This document shows, one piece after another, positions 52,466 through 62,212 of a stretch of 64,000 nucleotides of DNA. Location: positions 248,001 to 312,000 of the forward strand of contig NZ_CANLGU010000002.1 of assembly GCF_947490405.1 (NCBI RefSeq). Reading direction: 5' to 3'. Made by a program: the position numbers and the translations under genes. The notes under the pieces were generated by a model. It had not been told where the DNA came from. It searched no databases and saw only the letters and a list, made by a program, of their open reading frames with translations. Every line of letters begins with the position of its first letter. Within the stretch, counting starts at the first letter, position 1. Source of the stretch: an uncultured Algibacter sp. (GTDB taxonomy: Bacteria > Bacteroidota > Bacteroidia > Flavobacteriales > Flavobacteriaceae).

Positions 52466-53323
52466 CTAAAGCACGTTCAATAACTGTTCCTTAATTTTTT
52501 CGAGCTCATCTTTCATTTGAACTACAAGCTGTTGCATAGGTGCATAATTACTTTTTGAACCAATTGTGTTTATCTCGCGCCCCATTTCTTGACTGATGAA
52601 ACCTAATTTTTTCCCATTGGAATCTTTCGAGTTTATAGATTCAGTAAAATAGTTAAGGTGATTTTTTAACCTTACTTTTTCTTCGGTAATATCAAATTTT
52701 TCAATGTAGTAAACCAATTCTTGCTCAAATCTATTTTCGTCATATTTTTCCCTTAATTCCTCAACACCTTTTTGAAGTCGTTCACGAACACCTTCAATAC
52801 GCTCAGGATCCATAGCAATAACCTTATCAAGTAATGCCTCTATTGAGACTACACGGTTATTAAAGTCTATTTCAAGTACTTTTCCTTCATTCAATCTATG
52901 CTCTATTAAATCTTCAACCGCATTAAATATTCCTGCTTCAATGGCTTTCCATTCTTCATTATTAATCTCTTCTCTAATTGTGTTTAAAGCATCAGGAAAT
53001 CTAACAGCCATTTTTAGCAAATCCAAATCATCTGCATCTGCAACATTTTTTAGTTGCGCCATGTATTGTTTTACAACAGGTGTATTTATTTGGGTAGATG
53101 TATCGTCTGCTGTTGTTTCAATATAAATAGAGAAATCAATTTTTCCACGTATTAATTTGTTGGCTAAAGTTTTTCTTATAGTCAATTCTTTCTCTCTGTA
53201 TATAGAAGGCATTCTGGCATTTAAATCTAAATTTTTACTATTTAAAGATTTAAGCTCTATTGTTATTTTTTTTGTTGGTAGTTGTAAAACAGATTTTCCA
53301 TAACCTGTCATAGAATATATCAT
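52466..53323 (-). CDS. yicC: YicC family endoribonuclease
   Basis: 285 residues, standard length. MIYSMTGYGKSVLQLP and ELKSLNSKNLDLNARMPS at the N-terminus and LGFISQEMGREINTIGSKSNYAPMQQLVVQMKDELEKIKEQ at the C-terminus (DUF1732) are diagnostic. YicC proteins cut RNA. 18 bases upstream of gmk. Confidence 0.95.
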   Translation of the reverse strand: MIYSMTGYGKSVLQLPTKKITIELKSLNSKNLDLNARMPSIYREKELTIRKTLANKLIRGKIDFSIYIETTADDTSTQINTPVVKQYMAQLKNVADADDLDLLKMAVRFPDALNTIREEINNEEWKAIEAGIFNAVEDLIEHRLNEGKVLEIDFNNRVVSIEALLDKVIAMDPERIEGVRERLQKGVEELREKYDENRFEQELVYYIEKFDITEEKVRLKNHLNYFTESINSKDSNGKKLGFISQEMGREINTIGSKSNYAPMQQLVVQMKDELEKIKEQLLNVL

Positions 53324-53472
53324 GAACGCAAGTATTAAGATTATGCAAATGTAATTAAAACCTAAGTAAAGAGAACGTATTGATTTGCGTTAAAAATACT
53401 TTAAATGAGATAAGTGGGTTATAAAGTAATTAATAAATACTTTTACGGAAATAAATTTTTTGAATAATAGTA

Positions 53473-54582
53473 ATGAAAAGAATACTTAAAATAGGTGTTG
53501 TGATTGGATGTTGTGTGTTTTTTGTTGGCTGTAAAAACATTAAACAAGATGCTGATTTAGCGGAAGAAACTAGTGGTGTAGAAACAACTCAAAAACCACA
53601 TGATAAGCATATTGTAAATCCCCCAAAAGGTATGGTTTGGATTCCTGGAGGAGCGTTTTTACAAGGTGCTGTAAATCAAGATAAAACGGCAATGCTTCAT
53701 GAAAAGCCTCAGCATCCAGTATTTGTTGATGGATTTTTTATGGATATTACTGAAGTAACTAATGCCGCTTTTAAAGCGTTTACTGATGAAACAGGCTATG
53801 TAACTGTAGCAGAACGTAAAATTGATTGGGAAGTTATGAAAAAGCAACTTCCAGAAAACACACCTAAACCTCACGATAGCATTTTACAACCAGGGTCATT
53901 AATGTTTAAAAAAACGAAATCGTCGGTTTCTAATTTATATGATTTTTCGCAGTGGTGGCGTTGGGCTATAGGTGTTAATTGGAGGCATCCAAGTGGACCA
54001 GATAGTAACTTACAAGGTAAAGAGAATCATCCAGTAGTTCATGTTTCTTATGAGGATGTACAGGCTTATTGTAAATGGGCAGGAAGACGTTTGCCAACTG
54101 AAGCTGAGTGGGAGTATGCAGCACGAGGAAGAAAAACAAGTACTGTTTATTTTTGGGGAGATGATAAGTCTTTGCTCTCTAATATGGCTAATAGTTGGGA
54201 GGGTGAATTTCCAGTAAATAATACCTTAGACGACGGTTTTGAGAGAACTGCTCCAGTAAAATCGTATTCTCCTAACGATTTTGGTTTGTATGACATGGCT
54301 GGAAATGTCTGGGAGTTTGTTTCAGATTGGTATAGTGTTAAATATTACGAAGAATTATTAGCTGCAAATAAAGATGTTTTTAACCCACAAGGACCAGATA
54401 AAGCGTATAACCCTAGCCAACCCTATTTACAAGAAAAAGTTATAAAAGGTGGTTCATTTTTGTGTAGCGATTCGTATTGTGCCAGTTACAGAGTGTCTTC
54501 CAGAATGGGAACAAGTACAGATTCATCTTCTGAACATATTGGTTTTAGAACGGTTGCTACGCCAGATATGTTGCCGGATTAA
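53473..54582 (+). CDS. Formylglycine-generating enzyme (SUMF1 family), lipoprotein
   Basis: 369 residues. Lipoprotein signal with Cys near residue 20 (VIGCCVFFVGC). SUMF1 fold: MVWIPGGAFLQGAV, HPVFVDGFFMDITEVTNAAF, NHPVVHVSYEDVQAYCKWAGRRLPTEAEWEYAARG and FGLYDMAGNVWEFVSDWY. The catalytic pair is intact: Cys331 and Cys336 in FLCSDSYCASYR. It converts a cysteine of sulfatases into formylglycine. No sulfatase gene is in this window. The signal suggests action outside the cytoplasm. Confidence 0.93.
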   Translation: MKRILKIGVVIGCCVFFVGCKNIKQDADLAEETSGVETTQKPHDKHIVNPPKGMVWIPGGAFLQGAVNQDKTAMLHEKPQHPVFVDGFFMDITEVTNAAFKAFTDETGYVTVAERKIDWEVMKKQLPENTPKPHDSILQPGSLMFKKTKSSVSNLYDFSQWWRWAIGVNWRHPSGPDSNLQGKENHPVVHVSYEDVQAYCKWAGRRLPTEAEWEYAARGRKTSTVYFWGDDKSLLSNMANSWEGEFPVNNTLDDGFERTAPVKSYSPNDFGLYDMAGNVWEFVSDWYSVKYYEELLAANKDVFNPQGPDKAYNPSQPYLQEKVIKGGSFLCSDSYCASYRVSSRMGTSTDSSSEHIGFRTVATPDMLPD

Positions 54583-54598
54583 TTTTATTCTTATAAAT

Positions 54599-54630
54599 AA
54601 AGAGATAAACTCTATGTTTATCTCTTTATT
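54599..54630. terminator. Terminator after the formylglycine-generating enzyme gene
   Basis: Perfect 12-bp stem AAAGAGATAAAC/GTTTATCTCTTT with TCTAT loop, followed by ATTG. The rest of the gap to 54796 holds nothing recognised. Confidence 0.75.
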
Positions 54631-54796
54631 GTACAGAGCATTGACTTATTCTCGAACCAAGTATTGAAATTGCTTCAAAATTTAGTCAATTTTATAAGGT
54701 GAAATTAATGCTAATAGCACCTTGCTTTTAAGTTAAATGTTTACAACTTGAACCAGATTTAGTTTTTCCCGTGCATCTTGTAGTCGTACTTTTTAT

Positions 54797-55309
54797 TTAC
54801 CCAAAACTCTTCAAAAGCACACTTGCTTGTAAATAAGATTTTCCAGATCTAAAATTTTTCTTCTTTTCAAAATGAAGATTAATGATTTCTCCAAACTTGG
54901 TTTTTTGTTCTAGTTTATAAATGAGTTTTAGAATAGCATTAAAATCACCTTCCAAAGTAAATTGATAAGTGTTTATTTTTAAATCATTTTTTATAATGAT
55001 ATGAGGTTCTAAAAAATTAACAACCTTCAGGTTTGTGGAATCTGAATATCTATTTATTGTTTTTAGCAGATTATTTTGCACCGAACTTCCGTTAAGTTGA
55101 TACTTATCTAATACCTTATTGTAGTATTCTTCCTTTTGTTTCAAAAGAGAGACTTGTTTTGGGGCATTTTCAAATAAAGTTTCTTGTAGTGCTAAATTGT
55201 TAAACTCTTTTTTAAGACTAAGCGTTTTTGAAATAGCCAATTTATAACACAAAAAGAGAGTGCTTATAAAACCAATAACTAGTAATATGTTTTTTGTTTT
55301 TTTAGTCAT
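54797..55309 (-). CDS. GspM/PilO-like protein of a type II secretion-like operon
   Basis: 170 residues. One N-terminal membrane helix (KNILLVIGFISTLFLCYKLA), a coiled-coil stretch (residues 35-75) and a C-terminal ferredoxin-like beta-alpha-beta domain (KINTYQFTLEGDFNAILKLIYKLEQK), the layout of PilO/GspM. Last gene of the operon; overlaps the preceding gene by 8 bases. It would link the inner-membrane platform to the secretin. Confidence 0.75.
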   Translation of the reverse strand: MTKKTKNILLVIGFISTLFLCYKLAISKTLSLKKEFNNLALQETLFENAPKQVSLLKQKEEYYNKVLDKYQLNGSSVQNNLLKTINRYSDSTNLKVVNFLEPHIIIKNDLKINTYQFTLEGDFNAILKLIYKLEQKTKFGEIINLHFEKKKNFRSGKSYLQASVLLKSFG

Positions 55310-56507
55310 TGGATATGTTAAGTTTCAGACTGAATTTATAGCTTGATTTTGAATAATCTTCATAATTTAAAATCTCAACTCTATTAATCCAATTGGTGTT
55401 TTCTAAATCAGCCAACCAATTTGAAAAAGTATCACTAATATTAGAGATACCACTAAGTATTATCATGTTTTTATCAATGCTTATAGGTTGTTCAGCTTTT
55501 ATACGTTTCAATACAGGTTGATAATTTAACTCGGATAGTAAAATAGAATTTGGCAAACCCTGCACAATCGTATTGATATAGAAAGAACTTTTAGATGAAC
55601 TACCCTTAAGCATATCTTCAACCATTTTTTTAGATTTACTAACATTCTCATTAAGTTCTATAATTTTTTGCTTTGTGGTTTGATTGATTTGAGATGTTTG
55701 TTGCAACGTTTTTACTTTATTAAAATAATGATTGAATATTAAAAAGTTAATCAATAAGGTGGTTAATATTAAAGCTAGTCCAGATTTTAGAGAAAGGCTG
55801 TAAAATCTAGATTGTTTGTAGTCATTTTCTAAAGTAGTTTTTAGCTTGTCAAAGTTTGTTATTGGATGATATCTATTTAGTTGGCTGTTTAAGGCGCCAC
55901 AGCATGATAATACATGCTTATTTGATATTTCTAAACCATTAATATCATAATTTATCGTATTCTCAATCTCAATTTTTTTTATAGTAATTATGGTTTGATT
56001 ATCAAGATGGATATTAGCATTTGAAGTTGTTATGTTTTCTGATTTTAAGAAACTAGATATTCCAGAAACTATTCCATTCCCTAGTGTAATATTAATTATT
56101 GAAAAACCATACGGTTTATAGTTATCTACGATTTTTTGGACATAAGTCTTTCTGCAAATGGATACAAACTGATTGTATCCTTGTTTTATAACCTCAAAAT
56201 AGAAATCATCTAAATTAATATTAGGAAACACTTTGTAAACTACTTTAAAAGTATCTGTTTCAGAGCTTTCAATTTGTTTGCTAAGAACATTGTCATTATT
56301 AATTATAAGTGAGATATGTTGGTTTTTAGGAAGGTTTGAAATGGCTTTTTTAACTAAAAACTCTTCAAAAGTATTTTTTCTATCTAAGGAGTTTTTGTTT
56401 TTTTTTAACTGAGTAATAAAACAAATTTCATTTCCATTTAGTGTTGCATGTTCAATACCGCAAAAATGGTTACCATACTCAAAATATGTTTTAATTTGCT
56501 TTAACAT
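55302..56507 (-). CDS. GspL/PilMN-like protein
   Basis: 401 residues. N-terminal 235 residues resemble an actin-like (PilM/GspL) cytoplasmic domain, a single membrane helix at about 245-262 (GLALILTTLLINFLIFNHYF), then a coiled coil and a PilN-like periplasmic domain (VQGLPNSILLSELNYQP, IILSGISNISDTFSNWLADLE). It overlaps the secretin stop by one base. Confidence 0.75.
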   Translation of the reverse strand: MLKQIKTYFEYGNHFCGIEHATLNGNEICFITQLKKNKNSLDRKNTFEEFLVKKAISNLPKNQHISLIINNDNVLSKQIESSETDTFKVVYKVFPNINLDDFYFEVIKQGYNQFVSICRKTYVQKIVDNYKPYGFSIINITLGNGIVSGISSFLKSENITTSNANIHLDNQTIITIKKIEIENTINYDINGLEISNKHVLSCCGALNSQLNRYHPITNFDKLKTTLENDYKQSRFYSLSLKSGLALILTTLLINFLIFNHYFNKVKTLQQTSQINQTTKQKIIELNENVSKSKKMVEDMLKGSSSKSSFYINTIVQGLPNSILLSELNYQPVLKRIKAEQPISIDKNMIILSGISNISDTFSNWLADLENTNWINRVEILNYEDYSKSSYKFSLKLNISND

Positions 56508-58714
56508 TAGTAAATGACTGTTGGTTTTATAAGTACCGTTAATTTAGATTTAGAATCTTCACGCCTACGTTTACTAAATAGCCATTTAATAACTGGTACT
56601 CTAGCTAAAAAAGGAACTCCAGTACCCGAATCATTTTTAACTCGTTCTTCTAAGCCACCTAAAACTACAATATCTTGGTCTTGAACTCTAATAATGGAAC
56701 TAAACTCTCGAGAGCTTAAATCTGGTGGCGCATCTTCAGCTATGCGGGCACCAAAACTAGATTGTACTACAAAAATGTCCAAGGTTACTTGTCCATCACC
56801 AGATACAAGGGGTTTGATAGTTAAGCCTAATTCAGCATCAATAGGTTCATAATTAGTAATCTCTGAAGTTTGTGGATTGTCCGTACCATAAATGTTACGT
56901 TGTGTTACAGCATAATAAGATGTTTGCCCGTTAGAAAATGTAGCCCTATGGCCATTCAATGTAGAAAGTTTAGGAGTAGAACGAATTTTGATATTCCCAT
57001 TTGATTCCATAGCCTTAACAGTTGCAAAAAAATTGGGAACAACTTTTCCTAAATTAATGTGTCCGAATCCATCAAACCCATTAAGGACTTTATTTATTGT
57101 TTTTGCTCCAAGTGTTAAGTCAGCTTCAGGAAATATTGCACCTCCAGTTGTTGCCGGTTCATCAGCAATACCCCAGCTTACTCCAGCCTCAATTGTTGAG
57201 TTCCTGCTAACTTCAATAAGCATAACTTCAATCAAGATTACTGGAACGGGTTTGTCAATTTGTTTAATGAATGCTTTAAAACGTTCTATTTTACTACTAG
57301 AACCCATAACATAAAAACTATTGAGCTCAAAATCAATTTTAATATCTAAATCTTGAGTAATTTCATCAGGTAGAACGCTTAATAATGCTTCTCCAGGATT
57401 TTGAGCATTATCAAACCCATTTTGGTTATTAGTATTTACTGAAACTCTATTTGATGTATTTCGTTGTCCAATGTTATTGTCAAACTGATTATTGTAATTA
57501 TTTGAAAACCTGCTATTCGAATTAACATCTCCAAAACGATTTAAACTATTATTAGTTCTTCCAACTGTTCTATTTCTACCATTTCCACCTGAAGGGTCTG
57601 CAAAAATTTCTACAGTACGAGATATTAAATGAATGATTTCTACTTTACGAACACTAAGTTGGTTTTCAGTTCCAAAAAAGTAGGTGTTGTTTTCTTTTTT
57701 GAAAGTAAAAACTTTTGAAGAGTTATTCGAATTACTATTTTGATTGGAGTTGTTTCTGCTTTGATTTGAATTACTTCTTTCTGGGGTATTGGTATTTTGT
57801 TTAATTTGAGTTGAAGCAGTTTGTGATTCAAAAATCTTAACAAGCAATTCATCAAAAGAAATTGTATTGGTTTTAAATGTGATATTACCAGCTTCATCTA
57901 AAGGTGTTGCAGTGAATATATTCAAATTAAGTTCTAAACCTATGTCATTTATTATACTTGCTACGGGTGAATTATTAAAGTCTACTTCAAGTAATTGGTT
58001 CTCATAATCTAGAATTTTATACCTTAAATTAGATTGTCTTCTATTGGTTTTAGTATTAGTGTTTTTTGATTGAGAATTGTCTTCAAATATGTAAAAATTG
58101 TCTTTTGTTTTTTCAACAAATAAGTCATTTGCAAGTGCTAAATTATGCATTGCCGTATCAAAAGGTAATTCTTTAATATAAGACGTAATCATTTTACTTT
58201 CCATTCCAGGAGTGAATACTAGATTTTTGCCAGATTCATCCATAATATGTTTAAATACTGTGTAAAGTTTATCTGCTTTTGCATTTATGCTAATTGTATT
58301 TTTATCAGGATTATAAAGAATAGGTATAATTCGTTCTTGGGGGCTTTTTATAGGGGCTACATACTTTTTTACAGAAAGAATATTACCAGTAAAATCAATT
58401 GTCAAATTATACTCTTTACAGAGAAATATTAATAAATCTATAACCGTAACATCAGAAAAATTATTAATAATTGATATATTTTCAAGTCCAGAACCAATAT
58501 TAATATTCACTTTATGAATATTGGAAACTGCCAACAAGAAGTTAGATAGAGTGATATTACTGACGCTAATTTCTGTTTTTACAAGTTCAGTTAATCCAGC
58601 ATTGTCTAGAGCTAAAATGGTTAATTGGTTTTTAATAGTTTCTATCCGAGTATCAGTATCTTGAGCAAAGCTGAAACTTAAAGTAAATAATAATATATAA
58701 AGTGTTTTTTTCAT
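56507..58714 (-). CDS. Secretin (GspD-like outer-membrane channel)
   Basis: 735 residues. Signal peptide MKKTLYILLFTLSFSFAQ, N0/STN domain around residues 55-120, further N-domains with two Asn/Ser-rich inserts (about 315-340 and 385-450), and the secretin core (PVILIEVMLIEVSRN..EAGVSWG, VKNDSGTGVPFLARVPVIKWLFSKRRR, LTVLIKPTVIY). It forms the outer-membrane gate. The Asn-rich inserts are unusual. Confidence 0.92.
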   Translation of the reverse strand: MKKTLYILLFTLSFSFAQDTDTRIETIKNQLTILALDNAGLTELVKTEISVSNITLSNFLLAVSNIHKVNINIGSGLENISIINNFSDVTVIDLLIFLCKEYNLTIDFTGNILSVKKYVAPIKSPQERIIPILYNPDKNTISINAKADKLYTVFKHIMDESGKNLVFTPGMESKMITSYIKELPFDTAMHNLALANDLFVEKTKDNFYIFEDNSQSKNTNTKTNRRQSNLRYKILDYENQLLEVDFNNSPVASIINDIGLELNLNIFTATPLDEAGNITFKTNTISFDELLVKIFESQTASTQIKQNTNTPERSNSNQSRNNSNQNSNSNNSSKVFTFKKENNTYFFGTENQLSVRKVEIIHLISRTVEIFADPSGGNGRNRTVGRTNNSLNRFGDVNSNSRFSNNYNNQFDNNIGQRNTSNRVSVNTNNQNGFDNAQNPGEALLSVLPDEITQDLDIKIDFELNSFYVMGSSSKIERFKAFIKQIDKPVPVILIEVMLIEVSRNSTIEAGVSWGIADEPATTGGAIFPEADLTLGAKTINKVLNGFDGFGHINLGKVVPNFFATVKAMESNGNIKIRSTPKLSTLNGHRATFSNGQTSYYAVTQRNIYGTDNPQTSEITNYEPIDAELGLTIKPLVSGDGQVTLDIFVVQSSFGARIAEDAPPDLSSREFSSIIRVQDQDIVVLGGLEERVKNDSGTGVPFLARVPVIKWLFSKRRREDSKSKLTVLIKPTVIY

Positions 58715-58734
58715 TCGTTTTTTACTTTAAATTC

Positions 58735-60144
58735 TTAATCGATAAGTAAAGCATAAACTTCTTCAATTGAAGTAGTGCCAGATTTGATTAGCTGAATAGC
58801 ATTTTGCTTTAATGTTGTAATGTTATGTTCCTCTAAATATTGATCGATTTCTAAATCATTTTGTTTAATGTAAGGAATAAGTGTTTTAATCACAGGTATA
58901 ATCTCATAGATTGCTTTTCTACCCTTGTAGCCTGTATGGTAGCAGTTAACACATCCATTTGCCAAATAATGATTTATTAAACTTTTTGGAATATTAAAAT
59001 TTTCAGGAAAGATATCTTTTGAAATAGAAGCTTTTTGTTTACAATCATTACATAATTTTCTAACCAACCGTTGCGCGATACTTACATTTAATGTGCTTGC
59101 AATTAAAAAAGCAGGAATACCCATATCTATAAGTCTAGAAATAGTAGCCCAAGCAGAGTTTGTATGAATAGTTGATAATACTAAATGTCCAGTTAAAGCA
59201 GCTCGAATAGCCATATTAGCAGTTTTAACATCACGAATTTCTCCTACCATTATAATATCTGGATCTTGCCGCAAAAAAGTACGTAATGCACTAGTAAAAT
59301 CTAACCCTATATTTTCTTTAAGTTGAACTTGATTAATGCCCTCAAGCGTATATTCTATAGGGTCTTCAATAGTAACTATGTTAGTTTTATGATCATTTAA
59401 TAACTTTAGTGTAGCATAAAGTGTTGTAGTCTTACCAGACCCTGTGGGTCCAGATATTAAGATAATGCCGTTAGGGTTTTTAACAGCTTCTTTGTATGTT
59501 TTTAATTCTTTTTCGGTAAAACCAAGATCGTCAATGTTAATGTGATTAGTATCTTTACTCAAAATACGAAGTACTATTTTTTCTCCATGTAAAGTAGGTA
59601 GGCTAGATACTCGTATATCAAATTCATCTTGTTCAGTTTTAACAGTAATCCTACCATCTTGTGGTAAACGTTTTTCAGAAATATCTAAACCTGCTTTAAT
59701 CTTAAGTTTATTTACAATAACAGGGTACTCAGATAAGGCAATTATAAAGTGTTCTTTTAATTTTCCATCTAATCTAAAACGCACTCTACATTTGTGTTCA
59801 TAAGGTTCAAAATGGATATCACTACTGCCAATATTTTTTGCTGATAAAACTATTTTTTCAAGAAAATCATTAGTGTAATGTAAGTCTTCAGTAGTTTTTG
59901 AGGCTTGCTTTCTGAAATTTTTTGATAAGTATAAATCAATATTTTCAGATGTTTCAGGTTGTAATTCAATATTTTTTCCAAAAACAACTTGCAGTTCTTT
60001 TTTTAAATCTTCAGTTACTGAGTTAGATTTAAAAACAAGAGTTCCATTATGAGCATCTATAGGAATGATACTATAATAGTATGCCTGCTCACTACTTAAA
60101 ATTTGTGAAAGATGCGTCGGGATATTATAATTCTTATGCTTCAT
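58735..60144 (-). CDS. GspE/PulE-type secretion ATPase
   Basis: 469 residues from the ATG at 60144 (MKHKNYNIPTHLSQ), one base after the stop of the preceding gene; an ATG 18 bases upstream would overlap that gene. N-terminal domain, then RFRLDGKLKEH, Walker A GPTGSGKTTTLYA, Asp box ITIEDPIEY, Walker B PDIIMVGEIRD, HLVLSTIHTNSAW and a CxxC pair for zinc (CNDC and CVNC). Full set of an active motor ATPase that would assemble the pseudopilus. Confidence 0.93.
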   Translation of the reverse strand: MKHKNYNIPTHLSQILSSEQAYYYSIIPIDAHNGTLVFKSNSVTEDLKKELQVVFGKNIELQPETSENIDLYLSKNFRKQASKTTEDLHYTNDFLEKIVLSAKNIGSSDIHFEPYEHKCRVRFRLDGKLKEHFIIALSEYPVIVNKLKIKAGLDISEKRLPQDGRITVKTEQDEFDIRVSSLPTLHGEKIVLRILSKDTNHINIDDLGFTEKELKTYKEAVKNPNGIILISGPTGSGKTTTLYATLKLLNDHKTNIVTIEDPIEYTLEGINQVQLKENIGLDFTSALRTFLRQDPDIIMVGEIRDVKTANMAIRAALTGHLVLSTIHTNSAWATISRLIDMGIPAFLIASTLNVSIAQRLVRKLCNDCKQKASISKDIFPENFNIPKSLINHYLANGCVNCYHTGYKGRKAIYEIIPVIKTLIPYIKQNDLEIDQYLEEHNITTLKQNAIQLIKSGTTSIEEVYALLID

Positions 60145-60145
60145 A

Positions 60146-60625
60146 TTAAATAGTGTAAACAAGACTTACATAACCAGACCAGTGAATTAAATATGTGATT
60201 AAAAAGAACAAACTCATATAGCCAGCTAATGGTACATGAAGTAGTTTTTGATTTTTAGAAGACGCCAAGTGTAAAACTAAAGAAAAGATAAGGCTACTAA
60301 TAAAAATGATAATAAATGATATAGTAGAAAACGATAATGATAAAGACCCAAAGAGTAGTAAATCGCCTAAACCTATAGCTTTTAGAATTGTTGTTTTAAG
60401 TTTAAATTTAACATAAAAATTAAGGACTAATATTAATAGAAAAATAAAAATAAAATTGAAGGTTACAGATAAGTAAAACAGCTCTGGAAGCGTATTATTG
60501 TAAAATAATAAGGCGCATATTAAGCCACTAATTGGAAATAAAAACCAATATACTTGTCGTTCTTTCATATCTTGGATGAAAACAAAAAAAAAGCAAAGGA
60601 ATAATATGGTTTTCAGAATGAACAT
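60146..60625 (-). CDS. Prepilin peptidase (A24), short form
   Basis: 159 residues with about six membrane helices. The two catalytic aspartates are present: Asp19 in IQDMKERQV and the GxGD motif in AIGLGDLLLF. The cysteine-rich methylase domain of full-length PilD/GspO is missing, so it is a short archaeal/Bacteroidota-type peptidase that cuts but may not methylate. It should mature the pilin encoded next to it. Confidence 0.85.
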   Translation of the reverse strand: MFILKTILFLCFFFVFIQDMKERQVYWFLFPISGLICALLFYNNTLPELFYLSVTFNFIFIFLLILVLNFYVKFKLKTTILKAIGLGDLLLFGSLSLSFSTISFIIIFISSLIFSLVLHLASSKNQKLLHVPLAGYMSLFFLITYLIHWSGYVSLVYTI

Positions 60626-61042
60626 CTAATCTTTAACAATTTGTTTAGGCGTTCCAGTTTCATCAATTTCCCAAACATTGAAAATCCCATCGCCATCAAA
60701 ATCTGTGATAGCGGTAGCTCTTGCTTTAAAACTATTGTTACTTGCTGTTAAAAGTTCATAACTATAATTACTAGTGCCATTTTGATTAACGGTTTTAGGG
60801 GCTTCAAAATCAATCTCGTTTAAATCAATAGCGTATTTAGAATACATATATCTATAAGTCGTTTGTGAATTGTATATATATTTCAATTGCGTTTGTGCTT
60901 CTACACTTTTAGTTTTTGCTATTAAAGGCATTAAGTTGGGTAAGGCTAATAGTAAAAGAATTCCAATAATTACTAGTACAATTAATACTTCTTGCAAGTT
61001 ATAGGCTTTAATTTTTTTAACTTTTCCCATCATTACATACAT
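60626..61042 (-). CDS. Type IV pilin-like/GspG-like major pseudopilin
   Basis: 138 residues. Class III signal: basic leader MGKVKKIKA, then YNLQEVLIVLVIIGILLLLALP with Glu at +5. The residue at -1 is Ala instead of the usual Gly. The C-terminal loop DFDGDGIFNVWEID is a calcium-binding DxDGDG motif as in GspG proteins. Probably the major pseudopilin. Three possible ATGs at the start (61042, 61033, 61030). Confidence 0.85.
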   Translation of the reverse strand: MYVMMGKVKKIKAYNLQEVLIVLVIIGILLLLALPNLMPLIAKTKSVEAQTQLKYIYNSQTTYRYMYSKYAIDLNEIDFEAPKTVNQNGTSNYSYELLTASNNSFKARATAITDFDGDGIFNVWEIDETGTPKQIVKD

Positions 61043-61720
61043 TTAAATAAACCCTTTTTCTTTAGCAATCTTAATAAGCACTTTGTCGGACTTTTTTTCA
61101 TTATTAAATATTTCATTTAGCTTGCGTTTTCTTCGTTCAATACCTGCTAAGGATAGATTAACCAATTCGGGTAAATCTTTTGTTTTATTTCCTTGAGATA
61201 AATAATAAAGCATTTGTCTATCTATTTGATCTAGGTTAAAGTCATTAGAGATATGTTGTCTCACAAGTTTAAGAACAGAGTGTGAGTAATACGGAACACC
61301 ATATAGTGCGTTAGTAATACTCTCGGTAAGCTTATTAAAATCAAGTTCATTTTTTAAAAGCAAACAGTTAGGTTTAAGACATTTTAAAATATTTATTAAT
61401 CTATAATTATCACTTAAATGTGTAGCTACAAGTATTTTTGCTTTAGGAAAAAAACTTCTTATTTTAATTCCAATGTCATCACCAGATAATATATTGTGCT
61501 TTTTTGCTGGAGGTAAACTAATATCTAGAAAAACTAAATCGATAGTCCCAAAAGTAGCGGCGTGTTCTATCTCTAAATAGGCTTCTTCGCAACTTTTACA
61601 TACATTGATTTTAAAATTATAACCCGATTCTTTATTGGCTACAAAATCAAGTGCCATTTTATAAGAATCAATAATAAGTTGATGGTCTTCAACAATGAGG
61701 GTGTTTAATGGTTTATTCAT
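61043..61720 (-). CDS. NarL/LuxR-type response regulator
   Basis: 225 residues. Receiver domain with Glu-Asp pair (LIVEDHQ), the phospho-acceptor Asp in VFLDISLPP, Thr (LVATHLS) and Lys (LLLKNEL); C-terminal LuxR-type helix-turn-helix (MLYYLSQGNKTKDLPELVNLSLAGIERRKRKL). First gene of the secretion operon, directly joined to the pilin gene, so it likely controls its own operon. No histidine kinase gene is adjacent. Confidence 0.9.
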   Translation of the reverse strand: MNKPLNTLIVEDHQLIIDSYKMALDFVANKESGYNFKINVCKSCEEAYLEIEHAATFGTIDLVFLDISLPPAKKHNILSGDDIGIKIRSFFPKAKILVATHLSDNYRLINILKCLKPNCLLLKNELDFNKLTESITNALYGVPYYSHSVLKLVRQHISNDFNLDQIDRQMLYYLSQGNKTKDLPELVNLSLAGIERRKRKLNEIFNNEKKSDKVLIKIAKEKGFI

Positions 61721-61786
61721 TAGTTAAAATCTTGCTGGCATTCATCAATAAAGGTTTTTCTTAGTCCTCACCTTTAAAAGAGTACA

Positions 61787-61845
61787 TAAATTTATTCACT
61801 ATTCTTAAATCAAAAGTAAGGTTTTACCTTACCTTAGGTAAGGTA
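61787..61845 (-). promoter_or_regulatory. Promoter and palindromic operator of the secretion operon
   Basis: A perfect 10-bp palindrome with one central base, TACCTTACCT/AGGTAAGGTA (61825-61845), lies just upstream of a TTTTG/TAAATTTA pair (61811-61815 and 61787-61794) on the minus strand. The position, about 60 bases before the expected transcript start, suits an activator such as the operon's own response regulator. Confidence 0.5.
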
Positions 61846-62212
61846 AATAAAATATTTAAAAAATGTGCTTAGTTAGGGAAAGTGAAAGTAAAACTACTTG
61901 TTTTTGTGAAAAATTAAAACGATACCTGAGATATTAAAATTTTAGCAATATATTTTTTTTTTCAATTTAGTTTTATAACTATTATATTATGTAACAGTAT
62001 TGATGTGTTTTATTTCTAAAGTCAATTTTAGTTTTTAGTCAAACAGATGCTAAATCAGATTTTGTCCCAGAAATCTACTCCCATAGATTAATACATTTAA
62101 GAAGTTTGTAAATTTTCCGATTAGTTTATATACCAGTCAAGCTGAAGTTTTAGTTCCAATTTTTAACTTATAAGTTAAGGATCTTTCCGTACCAATAAGT
62201 TTGCAGTATCAA

